Source: Desulfatitalea tepidiphila (GTDB lineage: Bacteria > Desulfobacterota > Desulfobacteria > Desulfobacterales > Desulfosarcinaceae). Taken from it: DNA of 64,000 bases. The translations under genes and the position numbers were made by a program. The stretch spans positions 62,001-126,000 of the forward strand of contig NZ_BCAG01000006.1 in assembly GCF_001293685.1 (NCBI RefSeq), in the 5' to 3' direction. Positions 1-9,468 of this stretch are shown piece by piece. Within the stretch, counting starts at the first letter, position 1. Each line of letters begins with the position of its first letter. Below the pieces are notes generated by a model that saw only the letters and a program-made list of their open reading frames with translations, did no database searches and was not told the DNA's origin.

Positions 1-21
1 GTTGCTTCATGGGTTGCCTCC

Positions 22-957
22 TTATACCTTGCCAATCAGGCGCATAGCATTTTTCGACAAAATCGCATCGATCTCTGCGGTGGTGAAGGTGATTCCCGGC
101 GGGGCTTTTTCCGGAAGATTCTGAATAAGATCTACCCATTGCCGATTGTTCAACCCATAGAGACGGAAAGCCGGGCCATCGGTGGCAAACAGCACGTTGT
201 CCGAACCGGCGATGGTTAGAAAATCCCTGAGGTAACGACAAAACAGGCCGTAATCCCTTGAGGCGACCGTCTGCCAACCGGATATATCGGACCACAGATT
301 GGTTTTCTTACTGATTAGGAAAGCTGTCTGTTGCCACCAACCGAAACCCATGTGAGCTGCCACCACATTCAAATCAGGAAAGTCTAGTGTTACATCATCC
401 AAATAAATGGGGTCACAGTATTTATTACGAAACGGTGGAATGGCTGCACCCGTGTGACACAGTACCGGTACCCCCAATTCACATGCTTTCTCATAAAAGG
501 GGTATACGATGCGGTCATTGGGATAGTAGCCTGCCGCAGGGTCCAATTTAAGACCTTTCATCCCCCATTGACGTACGGCCTTTTCAAATAATTCCACACC
601 GTCCTTTCGACGGGGGTCGATACCGAAAAATGCTCCGATGACACCCGCGTGGTGCCGGGTAATCTCCGCGATCAGGCGATTTTTTTCTTCGATGTCCACT
701 GGGCATTCGCCAAGCTCAAGCCCCAAATCAAGAGGCATGATAATCGTGTAATCAATACCTGCGTTTTGCATTTCGGCAGTCAGAACATCTCCATGTGGGT
801 CCGAGAATACCTTAGATAGGTTTCCGGCAATTTCCTCACGGTCGGCGGGCTGACCGCTGCGCCGTCGAACCGCTACCGCACGCGCTGTAAGATCACTCCA
901 GAATTTTTCCGGCAACCAATCACGATTAAAAAGATGGGCGTGAAAATCAATAACCAT
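22..957 (-). CDS. amidohydrolase family 2 (TIM-barrel) hydrolase/decarboxylase
   Basis: Cytoplasmic metal-dependent hydrolase or decarboxylase of the amidohydrolase-2 family (the ACMSD and gamma-resorcylate decarboxylase group), 311 residues, a normal length. The N-terminus carries the metal-binding HxH (FHAH, residues 5-8). Further histidines follow in VLCHTG and AAHMGF, and the conserved aspartate lies in ATDGPAF near residue 260. It starts 13 bases after the stop of the LivF gene, so it is probably the last gene of the Liv/SDR operon and may act on the imported compound. The exact substrate cannot be read from sequence. Confidence 0.85.
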   Translation of the reverse strand: MVIDFHAHLFNRDWLPEKFWSDLTARAVAVRRRSGQPADREEIAGNLSKVFSDPHGDVLTAEMQNAGIDYTIIMPLDLGLELGECPVDIEEKNRLIAEITRHHAGVIGAFFGIDPRRKDGVELFEKAVRQWGMKGLKLDPAAGYYPNDRIVYPFYEKACELGVPVLCHTGAAIPPFRNKYCDPIYLDDVTLDFPDLNVVAAHMGFGWWQQTAFLISKKTNLWSDISGWQTVASRDYGLFCRYLRDFLTIAGSDNVLFATDGPAFRLYGLNNRQWVDLIQNLPEKAPPGITFTTAEIDAILSKNAMRLIGKV

Positions 958-970
958 GCGTCGCTCCTTT

Positions 971-1681
971 TTACATCCCCAGATAGGCTTTTTTTACCTG
1001 CTCGCTAGCCAATATTTCAGCACTTGGCCCTGAAAGGACCATGGCACCATTTTCCAAGACATAGCTATAGGAGGAAATCTTCAAAGAGACGTGGATATCC
1101 TGCTCCACCAAGAGAATGGTGGTGCCCAGCTCATTGATACGGACGATAGTATTAAAAATATCTTTCACAATGATTGGTGCCAGACCGATGGAAGGCTCAT
1201 CCAACATGAGCAGTTCTGGATCGGACATGAGCCCCCTGCCAATGGCCACCATGCGTTGTTCACCACCGCTGAGGGTGCCTGCCGTTTGCATTGTGCGCTC
1301 TGCAAGAGCAGGAAATAGATGGAGTACTTTATCGATGTTTTCCTTGCGTTTGGTTTTGACGCGAGGATGCATAGCACCCATTTCGAGATTTTCAAGAACG
1401 GTCATATGGGGAAACAAGCGTCGGTTTTCGGGCACCTGGACCAATCCCATTACGACCCGCTTGTGGGCCGGAATGTGTGCGATGGGGCTCCCTTTAAAGT
1501 TAACATTGCCTGCATGGGTGGGAACCAAACCGGAAAGAGCGTTGATCAGCGTGGATTTGCCAGACCCGTTGGAACCCACCAGGGAAATGATTGCGCCGTG
1601 TTCAATGGTCAAGGAGATATCGGTGAGAGCGGCGACATCTCCGTATTTGACTGACAGCTGATTGATTTCAAGTAAGCTCAA
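971..1681 (-). CDS. livF: branched-chain amino-acid-type ABC transporter ATPase LivF
   Basis: ATP-binding subunit of a HAAT/Liv uptake system. Walker A is GSNGSGKST, the signature is LSGGEQRMVAIG and Walker B is LLMLDEPS. The reading frame is open up to an ATG at 1723, but homology starts at LLEINQLSVKYG. The TTG at 1681 lies just after a purine-rich GGGGGAAGG stretch and overlaps the LivMG stop by 14 bases, so a TTG start at 1681 is preferred (about 236 aa). It works with the fused LivM-LivG and LivH encoded immediately upstream. Confidence 0.88.
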   Translation of the reverse strand: MSLLEINQLSVKYGDVAALTDISLTIEHGAIISLVGSNGSGKSTLINALSGLVPTHAGNVNFKGSPIAHIPAHKRVVMGLVQVPENRRLFPHMTVLENLEMGAMHPRVKTKRKENIDKVLHLFPALAERTMQTAGTLSGGEQRMVAIGRGLMSDPELLMLDEPSIGLAPIIVKDIFNTIVRINELGTTILLVEQDIHVSLKISSYSYVLENGAMVLSGPSAEILASEQVKKAYLGM

Positions 1682-3482
1682 AGCCTTCCCCCAGATACGC
1701 CTTGACGACCCTTGAATCAGCAATCACCTCGTCCGGTCGCCCTTCCATAATTTTTTCTCCCTGGGCAATCACCAGGATGCGCTCCGATACGGACATGATT
1801 GCACGCATTACGTGCTCGACTACCATGACGGTAATCCCGGCGTCTCGTATTTGCCTGACGAGCTGGATCGCCTCTTCAATTTCAGTCGAATTGAGGCCAG
1901 CCATGACTTCATCAAGCAGCAACAACCGCGGTCGGGTGGCCAGAGCACGCGCCACTTCCAAACGTTTCATGTTGGGCAATGTCAGCGAACTTGCCGGCTG
2001 ATCCATTTTCTCTATCAATCCACCCAGATCCAAGGCTTGCAAGGCCACTGCGCGAGCATTGGCATAAGTGCTTTCGTGACAGAAAGCGCCTACGATTACA
2101 TTATCCAATACGCTCATGCTGCCGAAGGGCTTCACGATCTGGTAGGTTCTGCCCATGCCGTGCTTACATATTTGGTGTACCTTACCAATCCGTGCAATAT
2201 TAGTGTTGCAGAAATGCACGATTCCCGATGAAGGGGCATGGATACCGCAAAGTATGTTGAACAGCGTAGTTTTACCAGCGCCGTTGGGTCCAATGATGCC
2301 TACAATTTCACCTGGATGAACCAGAAAACTGATGTCTGAGAGTACCTTAAGTCCCCCGAAACTTTTCCCAAGATCTCTAACTTCCAGCAACGGGGCTTGA
2401 TGCGAAGTGGTGTTCTGAGCTGTTGCCGCGGTTGAACGAAAAACCTTGTGTGTAGATACCATATCTTTTGCGTTGGGACTACCAGATCCAAAACGAGGGA
2501 GAAACGAGAGGAGGGTCTGATATCTGCTCTGGAGAAGATGTTTAATGCCGTGTGGCATAAACATGACCACCAGAATTAAAATGCAACCATAGATGATATA
2601 ATGCAGTCCTTGAATGCCTCCTCCGATCCAGCTTCTTAGAAAATTGCCTAGTGGTATAAGAATAGCAGCCCCGATTAATGGCCCCACCGCGCTACCTAAT
2701 CCGCCCACCATTGGGAGCAGGGCAAACTGCACCGATAGATTGACGGAAAAATCTGAATGGGGTTCAAGAAAAAGGACATATTGGGAGACCATCACCGCTC
2801 CCATGGCAGTCAATACAGCACTCAATAACAGTGCGTGGATCTTGGCTTTGCTGGTATCGACGCCCAATGATTCAGCGGCTTGGTCTTCTTCTCTTAAAGC
2901 GGTCAGATGGAATCCCAATTTTGTTCGTTCCAATCTTAGGCTAATTGCCAAGACCAATAGCATGTATCCAAACGCCATGATCCCATAACTATTTTTGGAT
3001 TCGAATATCAGGTTCATCCAGGAGGGTTGATAGGGGATGGACAGTCCTTCTGAGCCTTCGGTGAGGCCTCGCATGTATACAGCCAACAATTGAAGTACTT
3101 CCGCGACGGCCAATGTGGCTAATGTGAAAAACGGACCCTTGAGGCGCAAACAGGGATAACCGATAACGACCGCGAGAACGGCAGCAGCCGCCATGCTGAT
3201 CCAAATGCCCAAAATGGGTGGTAACCCAAATTTGGCAAAAAGAACCGCGGTTGTATATGCGCCCACACCATAAAAGGCGGCATGACCTAAAGATATCTGG
3301 CCGGCGTATCCACCAATAATATTCCACGCCCCTGATAGCCCGGCAAACACGAAAATCATGAAGAGCAGGTCGAGATAAAATGCGTTGTGGGTAAAAATAA
3401 CCAGCGCCAAAACCGTCATAAAAATCAATGAAGGCAAGTAGACTTCGGGCTTGCCCAGGCGTTTAAAGCAGGAAGCCACCAT
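1668..3482 (-). CDS. fused permease-ATPase LivM-LivG of HAAT ABC transporter
   Basis: A single 604-residue chain joins two subunits that are usually separate. Residues about 1-320 are a LivM-type permease with several hydrophobic segments and the motif GQISLGHAAFYGVGAY. After a linker of about 45 residues, residues about 367-604 form a LivG-type ATPase with Walker A GPNGAGKTT, a weakly conserved signature region around SLTLPNMKRLEVARAL, and Walker B LLLLDEVMAGL. The start codon overlaps the LivH stop (TAATG). Such fusions are known in this family. Its partners are LivH, LivF and the binding protein of the same operon. Confidence 0.9.
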   Translation of the reverse strand: MVASCFKRLGKPEVYLPSLIFMTVLALVIFTHNAFYLDLLFMIFVFAGLSGAWNIIGGYAGQISLGHAAFYGVGAYTTAVLFAKFGLPPILGIWISMAAAAVLAVVIGYPCLRLKGPFFTLATLAVAEVLQLLAVYMRGLTEGSEGLSIPYQPSWMNLIFESKNSYGIMAFGYMLLVLAISLRLERTKLGFHLTALREEDQAAESLGVDTSKAKIHALLLSAVLTAMGAVMVSQYVLFLEPHSDFSVNLSVQFALLPMVGGLGSAVGPLIGAAILIPLGNFLRSWIGGGIQGLHYIIYGCILILVVMFMPHGIKHLLQSRYQTLLSFLPRFGSGSPNAKDMVSTHKVFRSTAATAQNTTSHQAPLLEVRDLGKSFGGLKVLSDISFLVHPGEIVGIIGPNGAGKTTLFNILCGIHAPSSGIVHFCNTNIARIGKVHQICKHGMGRTYQIVKPFGSMSVLDNVIVGAFCHESTYANARAVALQALDLGGLIEKMDQPASSLTLPNMKRLEVARALATRPRLLLLDEVMAGLNSTEIEEAIQLVRQIRDAGITVMVVEHVMRAIMSVSERILVIAQGEKIMEGRPDEVIADSRVVKAYLGEGFELT

Positions 3483-4363
3483 TATTTGAGTCCCATCTCT
3501 TCGGCACCGACCATGCCCATCAGGCCGGAAGGTCTAAATATCAACACCATCAGAAAAACAATGAAGTAGACCATCTCCTTCAGCGCTGGGTCAATATAGT
3601 AACCGCTAAGTGAATCGATGATGCCGATGATCATACCGCCTATCAGGGCGCCCATCATGTTGCCCAATCCCCCAAGAACAACCACCACAAATGCCGATAG
3701 AACGAAATAAGCACCAACCGATGGAAATACATAATATAGAGGTAAAATAAGACTGCCTGCCAGCCCCACCAGCGCGGTACCGAGGCCAAATGTGACCAGA
3801 TAGATTTTGTTGGGGTCGATGCCCATTAGCCGAACAGCGTCACGGTCTTGGGCAATAGCACGGATTTGTTTACCCAAGTCGGTTTTACCCAGAAAAAGAA
3901 ACAGAATCCACGCAACCCCTATGGCCGCGGCGAAGACTATCATGCGTGCGTAGGATAGACTGATCGAACCGACCTGCAGGACCTCCTTTGAAAAGGCCAT
4001 ATTGATGCTTCGGTAATCCCCTGTGAACAATGACAGGGCAAGATTGATAAGCACGACAGAGAGCCCAACGGTGGCGAAGATCTGCATATAGGAGGGGGCA
4101 TTGCGGATGGGGCGGATGATCACTTGGTCTATAAACACTCCAATAATAAACATGACCGGCAGAACGATAATCATTGACACATAAGGGTTGAGGTCCAGAA
4201 TCGTGAAGCAGAAATAAGAGACGTACATTGAAATCATCAGAATTTCACCATGGGCGAAATTTATAATCCGGATCACGCCAAAAATGAGAGTAAGACCCAA
4301 GCTTATCAGGGCATACACGCCACCTAAAAACAAACCGTTGATTAGCACCTGCAATAAAACCAT
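3482..4363 (-). CDS. livH: HAAT ABC transporter permease LivH
   Basis: Inner-membrane permease of 293 residues with about eight hydrophobic segments. It has the typical LivH N-terminus (INGLFLGGVYALISLGLTLIFGV), the INFAHGEI motif near residue 35 and VVLGGLGNMMGALIGG near residue 230. It lies 165 bases behind the binding-protein gene, separated from it by a strong stem-loop, and its stop overlaps the start of LivM-LivG, so translation is probably coupled. The substrate is unknown. The neighbouring dehydrogenases suggest a carboxylate or alcohol more than an amino acid, which is inference. Confidence 0.9.
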   Translation of the reverse strand: MVLLQVLINGLFLGGVYALISLGLTLIFGVIRIINFAHGEILMISMYVSYFCFTILDLNPYVSMIIVLPVMFIIGVFIDQVIIRPIRNAPSYMQIFATVGLSVVLINLALSLFTGDYRSINMAFSKEVLQVGSISLSYARMIVFAAAIGVAWILFLFLGKTDLGKQIRAIAQDRDAVRLMGIDPNKIYLVTFGLGTALVGLAGSLILPLYYVFPSVGAYFVLSAFVVVVLGGLGNMMGALIGGMIIGIIDSLSGYYIDPALKEMVYFIVFLMVLIFRPSGLMGMVGAEEMGLK

Positions 4364-4414
4364 TTGGTAGCTCCCTTGAGAAAGGGTCCAACCTAACTCT
4401 TGCTTACGCGGCGG

Positions 4415-4453
4415 GCTGGAGAAAGCAACTGCTTACCAGTTGTCTTCTCCAGC
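4415..4453 (-). promoter_or_regulatory. intercistronic stem-loop between binding protein and livH
   Basis: A 17-base arm (4415-4431, starting GCTGGAGAA) pairs with 4437-4453 (ending TTCTCCAGC) around a 5-base loop, with two internal mismatches. It sits between the substrate-binding protein gene and livH. There is no long T-run, so it more likely protects or partially attenuates the message than fully terminates it. Similar hairpins occupy the same place in the other two complete Liv operons of this window. Confidence 0.6.
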
Positions 4454-4528
4454 ACCAGTGCACCTATTTTCATTAGGCCGTCTTATTCATAAAGCGTGCG
4501 GCTTTTTATTGCATCCATTGGTATATCT

Positions 4529-5764
4529 TTATTTTAGCTGGAGATTATGTCCGGGTGAAGCTGCTTCCTGAGGACTAACGATCCACAACGCCCCGTTTTG
4601 CCACTGCGATATGAAATAACGAGCAAGGGTGTTTTGACCCATGTTGGGTTCGCCGGGCCCTGCGAATTTTATCCCAAAGCGCAGTAATGTTTGATCTGCA
4701 GAAATATTGGTTTCACTAGCAGCTTTAACCAGATCCTCCGGATCGAGGCTGCCTGCCCGCTCTATGACATCCCAAAGGGCCAGGGTGCCCATGTAGTTGA
4801 TTACAGAGAAAACGCTGTTTGGCTTTTGGCCAAAGGTCTCGATATATAGTTTTTCTAATTCATCAATGCCCTTGGCGTATGCCGGATTCAAATTATAGCC
4901 GGGATATCCCACGTTGCAAACATATCCATCTGCAGCATCTCCCAGCGCATTGCGGTACCCGGGCAGGTTCATGCCACCGCCTGAACCGACGAGTTGCAGA
5001 ACCTTCAGGCCAGCTTCCTGGGCCTGTCGGAAAAACATGATGCCATCATTTTCATAGGAAGATTCGAGAATCACGTCTGGCTTGGCGGCCTTCACTCGCA
5101 TGACAAGTGAAGATAAGTCCGTAGCTTTGTGGTTGTAGGCTTCGTCAGCGACTAGTATGATACCGAGTTTTTGGGCCTCATCTCGAATGCCAGCGGCACA
5201 AGCAGTTCCGTAGGCAGAATCTTCATAGATACTGGCGACGCGGATCGATTTTGAATCCTTGCCGGCTTTTTCAGCAAGCTGTCCAATAGCAAAACGCAGC
5301 TGATCACGCCCCAGGTCGGAACCGGTCGGACATGTCCGAAAGACATACTTAAGACCGCGCTCGGTAATTTTATCTCCAACCGCTCCGAGCTCCCAGTACA
5401 AAACTTTGTGCTGGTCCGCTTTAGCACTTGCTGCCAGACTGATTGAGCTTGAAAAGCTGCCCAAGATGATTGGAACTTTCTCAACCGTACATAGTCGTTC
5501 AGTTTCATTAACTGCTGCTTTGGGATCAGGTGCATCACCATTGATGAACACGATCTGCTTTCCGAGCAGGCCACCTTTTTTATTTTGCATGATACGCGCC
5601 ATCTCTGCTCCACGCCAACTGTCCAATCCCAAATTTGCCAGCGCGCCCGTACGAGAGAAGATAGTTCCCAATTTGATTACGTCCTCAGCCTCTGCCTGAA
5701 CCGGTGGCGCCAGGAATATGCTTGCCACTATCGCGCAGATCAAAACCTTTTTACAAATTTGCAT
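4529..5764 (-). CDS. periplasmic substrate-binding protein of HAAT transporter (LivK-like)
   Basis: Periplasmic binding protein of the type-I peripheral_BP_6 family, 411 residues. The first 24 or so residues form a Sec signal peptide ending near PVQAEA. The mature part begins with VIKLGTIFSRTGALA, typical of the ligand pocket that recognises alpha-amino or carboxylate groups. The ATG is preceded by a GAGGAG ribosome site. It is the first transporter gene of its operon, downstream of two SDR genes and a GntR regulator, and is followed by a hairpin that would favour its higher expression. The ligand cannot be assigned. Confidence 0.88.
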   Translation of the reverse strand: MQICKKVLICAIVASIFLAPPVQAEAEDVIKLGTIFSRTGALANLGLDSWRGAEMARIMQNKKGGLLGKQIVFINGDAPDPKAAVNETERLCTVEKVPIILGSFSSSISLAASAKADQHKVLYWELGAVGDKITERGLKYVFRTCPTGSDLGRDQLRFAIGQLAEKAGKDSKSIRVASIYEDSAYGTACAAGIRDEAQKLGIILVADEAYNHKATDLSSLVMRVKAAKPDVILESSYENDGIMFFRQAQEAGLKVLQLVGSGGGMNLPGYRNALGDAADGYVCNVGYPGYNLNPAYAKGIDELEKLYIETFGQKPNSVFSVINYMGTLALWDVIERAGSLDPEDLVKAASETNISADQTLLRFGIKFAGPGEPNMGQNTLARYFISQWQNGALWIVSPQEAASPGHNLQLK

Positions 5765-5897
5765 GGTCTCCTCCTCAAGTTTAGGGTGCTGAAATCACCC
5801 GGAGCTATCTCCGGTTTATGTGGATGTGCAACATTTGTTTTTCGATTCCTATAATCTAAAGAGAAGGTGTTCTGTCCATTGGTAGAATGCCGATTGA

Positions 5898-6674
5898 CTA
5901 TGCCGAAAACAGTCCACCATTGATGTCAAGGGTTACGCCAGTAATCAAATCGGCAGCTGGGGATGATAAATAGAGCACCGCCTGAGCGATTTCCTCTGGG
6001 CTTCCAAGTCGACGCAGGGGAACCTGCTTTAAATAGTCACTGCGCTCCTGTTCTGTTTTGCGTTCGTACCACATTTTTTCAAGGCGCTCGCCGCTTAGAA
6101 CGATACCCGGTGCCACGGCATTAACGTTAATGCCATGTGGTCCTAACTCTTGGGCCACATGGCGGGTAAAAGCGATTATTGCTCCTTTGGCACTGACATA
6201 ATGTACAGGGGTGAGCTGCCCACCGACGCGTGCGGTGATGGAGCTCAAGTTGACGATTTTTCCTCTTCCAGCTTTTTTCATGTGGCCAGCAGCGGCACGG
6301 GTGCACAAGAAGGTGCCTTTAAGATTCAAATTTACAACACGGTCCCAATCCTGTTCGTCCACCTGGTCGATTGGCACTTTAGGCACGCCGAGGCTGCCCC
6401 CCGCATTGTTAATAAGGATGTCGATTGATCCGAAACACGCAATGGATCGCGATATCGTCGCCTCGACTTCCTGCGGCTGAGTCACATCGCATATTGCGGT
6501 TTCGCAACGGCCCCCACCCACCGCATTGATTTCTGAAGCGTTTTGGGCCAGCCTCTCTTCATTGATGTCCGCTATCAAAATGTTGCCGCCTTCTTGGGCG
6601 AATCCCAAAGCAAATGCGCGGCCCAAACCCCCAGCACCACCTGTAATTACTATTGATTTACCATTAAATCTCAT
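5898..6674 (-). CDS. SDR-family oxidoreductase
   Basis: Classical short-chain dehydrogenase/reductase of 258 residues. It has the cofactor motif TGGAGGLG (about residues 11-18), NNAGGS near residue 90 and the catalytic YxxxK as YVSAKGA near residue 158, with a preceding serine in LSSITA. Asp at the end of the second strand (IADI) suggests a preference for NAD(H). It lies 16 bases after a second SDR gene, so the two are co-transcribed, and it precedes the Liv binding protein. The likely role is oxidation of a hydroxy intermediate from the imported substrate, which is inference. Confidence 0.88.
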   Translation of the reverse strand: MRFNGKSIVITGGAGGLGRAFALGFAQEGGNILIADINEERLAQNASEINAVGGGRCETAICDVTQPQEVEATISRSIACFGSIDILINNAGGSLGVPKVPIDQVDEQDWDRVVNLNLKGTFLCTRAAAGHMKKAGRGKIVNLSSITARVGGQLTPVHYVSAKGAIIAFTRHVAQELGPHGINVNAVAPGIVLSGERLEKMWYERKTEQERSDYLKQVPLRRLGSPEEIAQAVLYLSSPAADLITGVTLDINGGLFSA

Positions 6675-6690
6675 TTTTCACGGGCTCCTT

Positions 6691-7434
6691 TCAGCCTGAA
6701 AACATTCCAGTTCCGCCGGTCACCTCGATACTGGTGCCGGTGATCCACTCCGCCTCGTCAGATGCTAAAAAGGCAGCTGCATAGGCAACGTCCTCTGGTC
6801 TTCCCGGACGCTGGAGAACGCGCTGCTCGGGCTGAGTGATGTTGTCAGACAAATTCTTAGTTAAATCGGTGGCGATGAATCCGGGCATGATCGCATTGAC
6901 TGTGATATTGTAGGCTCCGAGTTCACGCGCCGCACTCTTGGTCAGTGCAATCATCCCGGCCTTAGATGAGGCGTAACTGCAATGACCGTAACTGCCTCCT
7001 TTGGCGGCCCTCGATGACATGTTAATAATGCGGCCATGTTTTTGTCTCATCATCACTCTTGCAGCGGCTTGCGTCCCGAGAAAAGCCCCTCTAAGATTGA
7101 CATTCAGTACACGATCCCAATTGGCTGGGTTCATTTCATGCAACATGGCCCGACTACCAATACCCGCATTGTTGACCCATATATCGATGCGTCCAAATTC
7201 CTTGATGACTTTTTCTACGGCACTGTGTATCGCTTCTTCTCGCGTGACATCCATCTCCAGTGAAAGCGAATGCCTACCCAATACGGTGACTTCCTCAGCT
7301 GTTTTCCCAGCTGCTGCCGAATCGATATCAGCAACCGCTACATCGGCACCTTTTTTTGCGAATATCAAACAGATGGCCTTTCCAATACCCCTCCCACCAC
7401 CGGTCACAACAGCCACTTTTCCTGATAATGTCAT
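6691..7434 (-). CDS. SDR-family oxidoreductase (FabG-like)
   Basis: Classical SDR of 247 residues with TGGGRGIG near the N-terminus, NNAGIG near residue 88, and the catalytic serine in MSSRAA followed by YASSKAG. IADxD-type residues after strand 2 (VADIDS) suggest NAD. Closest in style to 3-oxoacyl-ACP reductase and 3-hydroxyacyl-CoA dehydrogenase type SDRs. It is the second gene after the GntR regulator and is followed at 16 bases by another SDR. The pair may carry out sequential oxidations or act on different stereoisomers. The specific substrate is not known. Confidence 0.88.
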   Translation of the reverse strand: MTLSGKVAVVTGGGRGIGKAICLIFAKKGADVAVADIDSAAAGKTAEEVTVLGRHSLSLEMDVTREEAIHSAVEKVIKEFGRIDIWVNNAGIGSRAMLHEMNPANWDRVLNVNLRGAFLGTQAAARVMMRQKHGRIINMSSRAAKGGSYGHCSYASSKAGMIALTKSAARELGAYNITVNAIMPGFIATDLTKNLSDNITQPEQRVLQRPGRPEDVAYAAAFLASDEAEWITGTSIEVTGGTGMFSG

Positions 7435-7492
7435 TTACTGACTCCTGTACCTCGTGTTGAGGCGCAAAATTAAGTAAAAAAAGAATCTTTTG

Positions 7493-8152
7493 CTATACGG
7501 GGTGCACCGCAGGAAAATTATTAAGATGCTGCAAAAGAATCTTTTTCACCCCATTAAGATGCGTTTTCATATGTTTCTCAGCAGCATTTCCATCATTAAG
7601 GCGACATGCATCTATAATTTTTTCATGTGATTTCAAATAATTTCCGAAGTGACCGGGAATCGTGAGAATGATGTATTGGTAGCGATAGATTCGGCGCTTC
7701 AGTGTGTCCAACAGAAGTTTAAGATTATCATTACCGCAATTATCATAAAAAAAACGGTGAAAGGCAGTATTATGATTTAACCATGATTTAAGATCTGATT
7801 TAGATGCAGCTTTAATGCAACCCTCTTGAAATTTTGCTAAAATTTCTATCTGGGGGGTAGAGATTTTATCAGCTGTCAGTCGGGTAGCATAACTTTCCAG
7901 GAGCCATCTGAGATTGTAAATTTCTTCGACTTGTTTGGTCGAATATTTTGAGACCCTGTAGCCTTTGTGGTTTTCGAAGGTCAGCAACCCTTCCCCTTCT
8001 AACTGCCTAAGGCATTCCCTAATGGTGTTTCGGCTCGCTCTGTGAGCGTCTGAAAGCTCCTTTTCAGTTAGTCTCTCTCCGGGCATCAACTCGCCAAACA
8101 TGATTTGATCTCTTATGGCTTGATAGATTCTTGTGCGAACCAATTGGGCCAA
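7493..8152 (-). CDS. GntR-family transcriptional regulator, FCD (FadR-type) domain
   Basis: DNA-binding regulator of 219 residues. The N-terminal winged helix-turn-helix (about residues 5-70) contains ERLTEKELSDAHRASRNTIRECLRQLEGEGL. The C-terminal FCD ligand-binding domain (about 80-210) has the metal/ligand histidines in HNTAFHRFF and KMHKTHL-like positions. It is the first gene of the minus-strand run that continues with two SDRs and the Liv transporter, so it probably represses this catabolic operon until a carboxylate effector binds. An imperfect TGTTGAA/TTCAACA repeat lies about 240 bases upstream. Confidence 0.88.
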   Translation of the reverse strand: MAQLVRTRIYQAIRDQIMFGELMPGERLTEKELSDAHRASRNTIRECLRQLEGEGLLTFENHKGYRVSKYSTKQVEEIYNLRWLLESYATRLTADKISTPQIEILAKFQEGCIKAASKSDLKSWLNHNTAFHRFFYDNCGNDNLKLLLDTLKRRIYRYQYIILTIPGHFGNYLKSHEKIIDACRLNDGNAAEKHMKTHLNGVKKILLQHLNNFPAVHPV

Positions 8153-8751
8153 GCGATACCCTCCTGACTTTTCAAATTGAAAATTTTAGAGATTCAGAAC
8201 CATCAAGCATCAATAAAGGTATAGCAAACAAATGCCATAGTGGTACTTCTTGCTACAGGGTTTGACTGAATCAGGAACGTCCCTGTTTGTATATAGATTG
8301 GATCTGAAACAGAGGAGCTTTAGTAAAGGCAGCAGTGTATATGTGGGGGAAGTGGAGATATAAACGAAGATACCTGCCACCTATTTGAAATGTTGAATAA
8401 CATTGTTCAACAATCCTTGTCAATTTTATTTTAAGGCTCGTCATATACTCCGCCTATGTTTCGATCACCCCATGGTAGTTTAGAGTATATATAAACTTGG
8501 AATTCTTATATATTCTTACCTGACATTCACCACCATTAGGCTCACCCAAGAACTTCAAGCTTGGAAATATTCTCAGCAATGTTTGCGAAAGGGATTGCGG
8601 GACGGTCCCCCGCTTGGCACCCAATTATTCCCGAGGGCTAAAAAATTCCTCTCCTGGAAAAAATACTGCCCCCGCCGGCAGCTTTGCCACCGACGGAGAC
8701 AGCCCCCCAAAACCGTTGCGAGGCGATTACGCCTGTCGCGATTGTTGGTCA
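8153..8751. other. intergenic region, no convincing gene
   Basis: About 600 bases between the GntR gene and a weak small ORF. The left part is AT-rich and probably holds the promoter of the GntR operon. A 7-base inverted repeat TGTTGAA-N8-TTCAACA lies at 8391-8412. From about 8580 the composition becomes GC-rich with a short dyad (GCGGGAC/GTCCCCCGC) but no codon pattern that resembles a known protein. The composition change near 8580 may mark the edge of acquired DNA. Confidence 0.4.
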
Positions 8752-9000
8752 TTACGTGGTATCAGAAATCAATGTGGAAGACAGAGAAATGTGGTAAATC
8801 AATGCGTGCCGGTTCTTCAGCCGGCTGCCGTAGACCAGGACGTGATTGGCCTTGTCAGCAGCCACTGCACCTTGCACCAGGATGGCCATGCGCGGTGGAA
8901 TTTGGCATCCCAGGCCTAACACATTGGCGTCGCCTATCAGCATTCCGCCGACAACCCTGAGAAATGCCTCGTCCTCGGGCTTATACGGACTTTGCTCCAT
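8752..9000 (-). CDS. small hypothetical protein (uncertain)
   Basis: Open frame of 82 codons starting MEQSPYKPEDEAFLR. The residue pattern (VVGGMLIGDANVLGLG) looks protein-like, but I recognise no family and the ATG has no clear ribosome site. It lies 30 bases behind another small gene on the same strand, so it could be the second gene of a pair or a fragment of a decayed gene. Confidence that it is translated is low. Confidence 0.3.
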   Translation of the reverse strand: MEQSPYKPEDEAFLRVVGGMLIGDANVLGLGCQIPPRMAILVQGAVAADKANHVLVYGSRLKNRHALIYHISLSSTLISDTT

Positions 9001-9030
9001 TTTTGGTTCTAAAAACAGGTTTATTTGGAC

Positions 9031-9231
9031 CTAGTCTATGCCTTTTATTTCTGGGGACATAAATTTGCACATCAGGAGTAACTTGTTTATTTCCTGAAGC
9101 GATGCTTCAGTCGGGTCCTTTTTCTCGGTCGGACAGATCTCGATGCGGCTGAGGAGCCTCCAGTCGACGACTTCGAAGCGGTATGGCGCTCGTTCGGGGG
9201 CCTGTTGCGTTGTTTTTGATTTTTTGGTCAT
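9031..9231 (-). CDS. small hypothetical protein, 66 aa
   Basis: 66-residue soluble protein with a basic N-terminus (MTKKSKTTQQ) and an acidic/hydrophobic remainder. No family is recognised. The ATG is preceded by AAGGAG at a proper spacing (8 bases), which supports a real gene. It is divergent from the microprotein unit at 9469-9714, with about 240 bases between them, so the two may share a control region. Confidence 0.5.
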   Translation of the reverse strand: MTKKSKTTQQAPERAPYRFEVVDWRLLSRIEICPTEKKDPTEASLQEINKLLLMCKFMSPEIKGID

Positions 9232-9284
9232 TTGGTTCTCCTTGGGGATTTGATGGATTGCACGTGGCTGTATGCCGGGTAAAG

Positions 9285-9293
9285 TGGTATAAT
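9285..9293 (+). promoter_or_regulatory. extended -10 promoter for microprotein unit
   Basis: TGGTATAAT fits an extended -10 element (TGn followed by a perfect TATAAT at 9288-9293). A -35 match at the usual distance is weak, as is common for extended -10 promoters. It would drive transcription to the right with a leader of about 170 bases before the microprotein genes. Confidence 0.5.
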
Positions 9294-9420
9294 TTAATTA
9301 TTTGAGCCATTAATCCGGATCAAATAGCCCTCAATCGCCATGATGGTGGTTTCATCCTACCAATGTCCATCCAATCGGTCCGCATTGCATAACGCCCACG
9401 CCGCCGCATCTTATTGACAA

Positions 9421-9465
9421 ATGAAACACGAACCAAAAACAAATACAAAACAACCGGAGAGGTGA
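9421..9465 (+). CDS. possible 14-residue leader peptide
   Basis: ATG followed by 13 sense codons (MKHEPKTNTKQPER) and a TGA that ends 3 bases before the start of the 44-residue gene. The stop lies inside that gene's ribosome site, so translation of this ORF could influence the next start. It has no ribosome site of its own, and chance is a real possibility. Confidence 0.22.
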   Translation: MKHEPKTNTKQPER

Positions 9466-9468
9466 CAT

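Noticed and set aside
8583-8960. 125-codon plus-strand frame in the accessory region
   Set aside because: The translation is rich in Arg and Pro without family resemblance, and no ribosome site is present.
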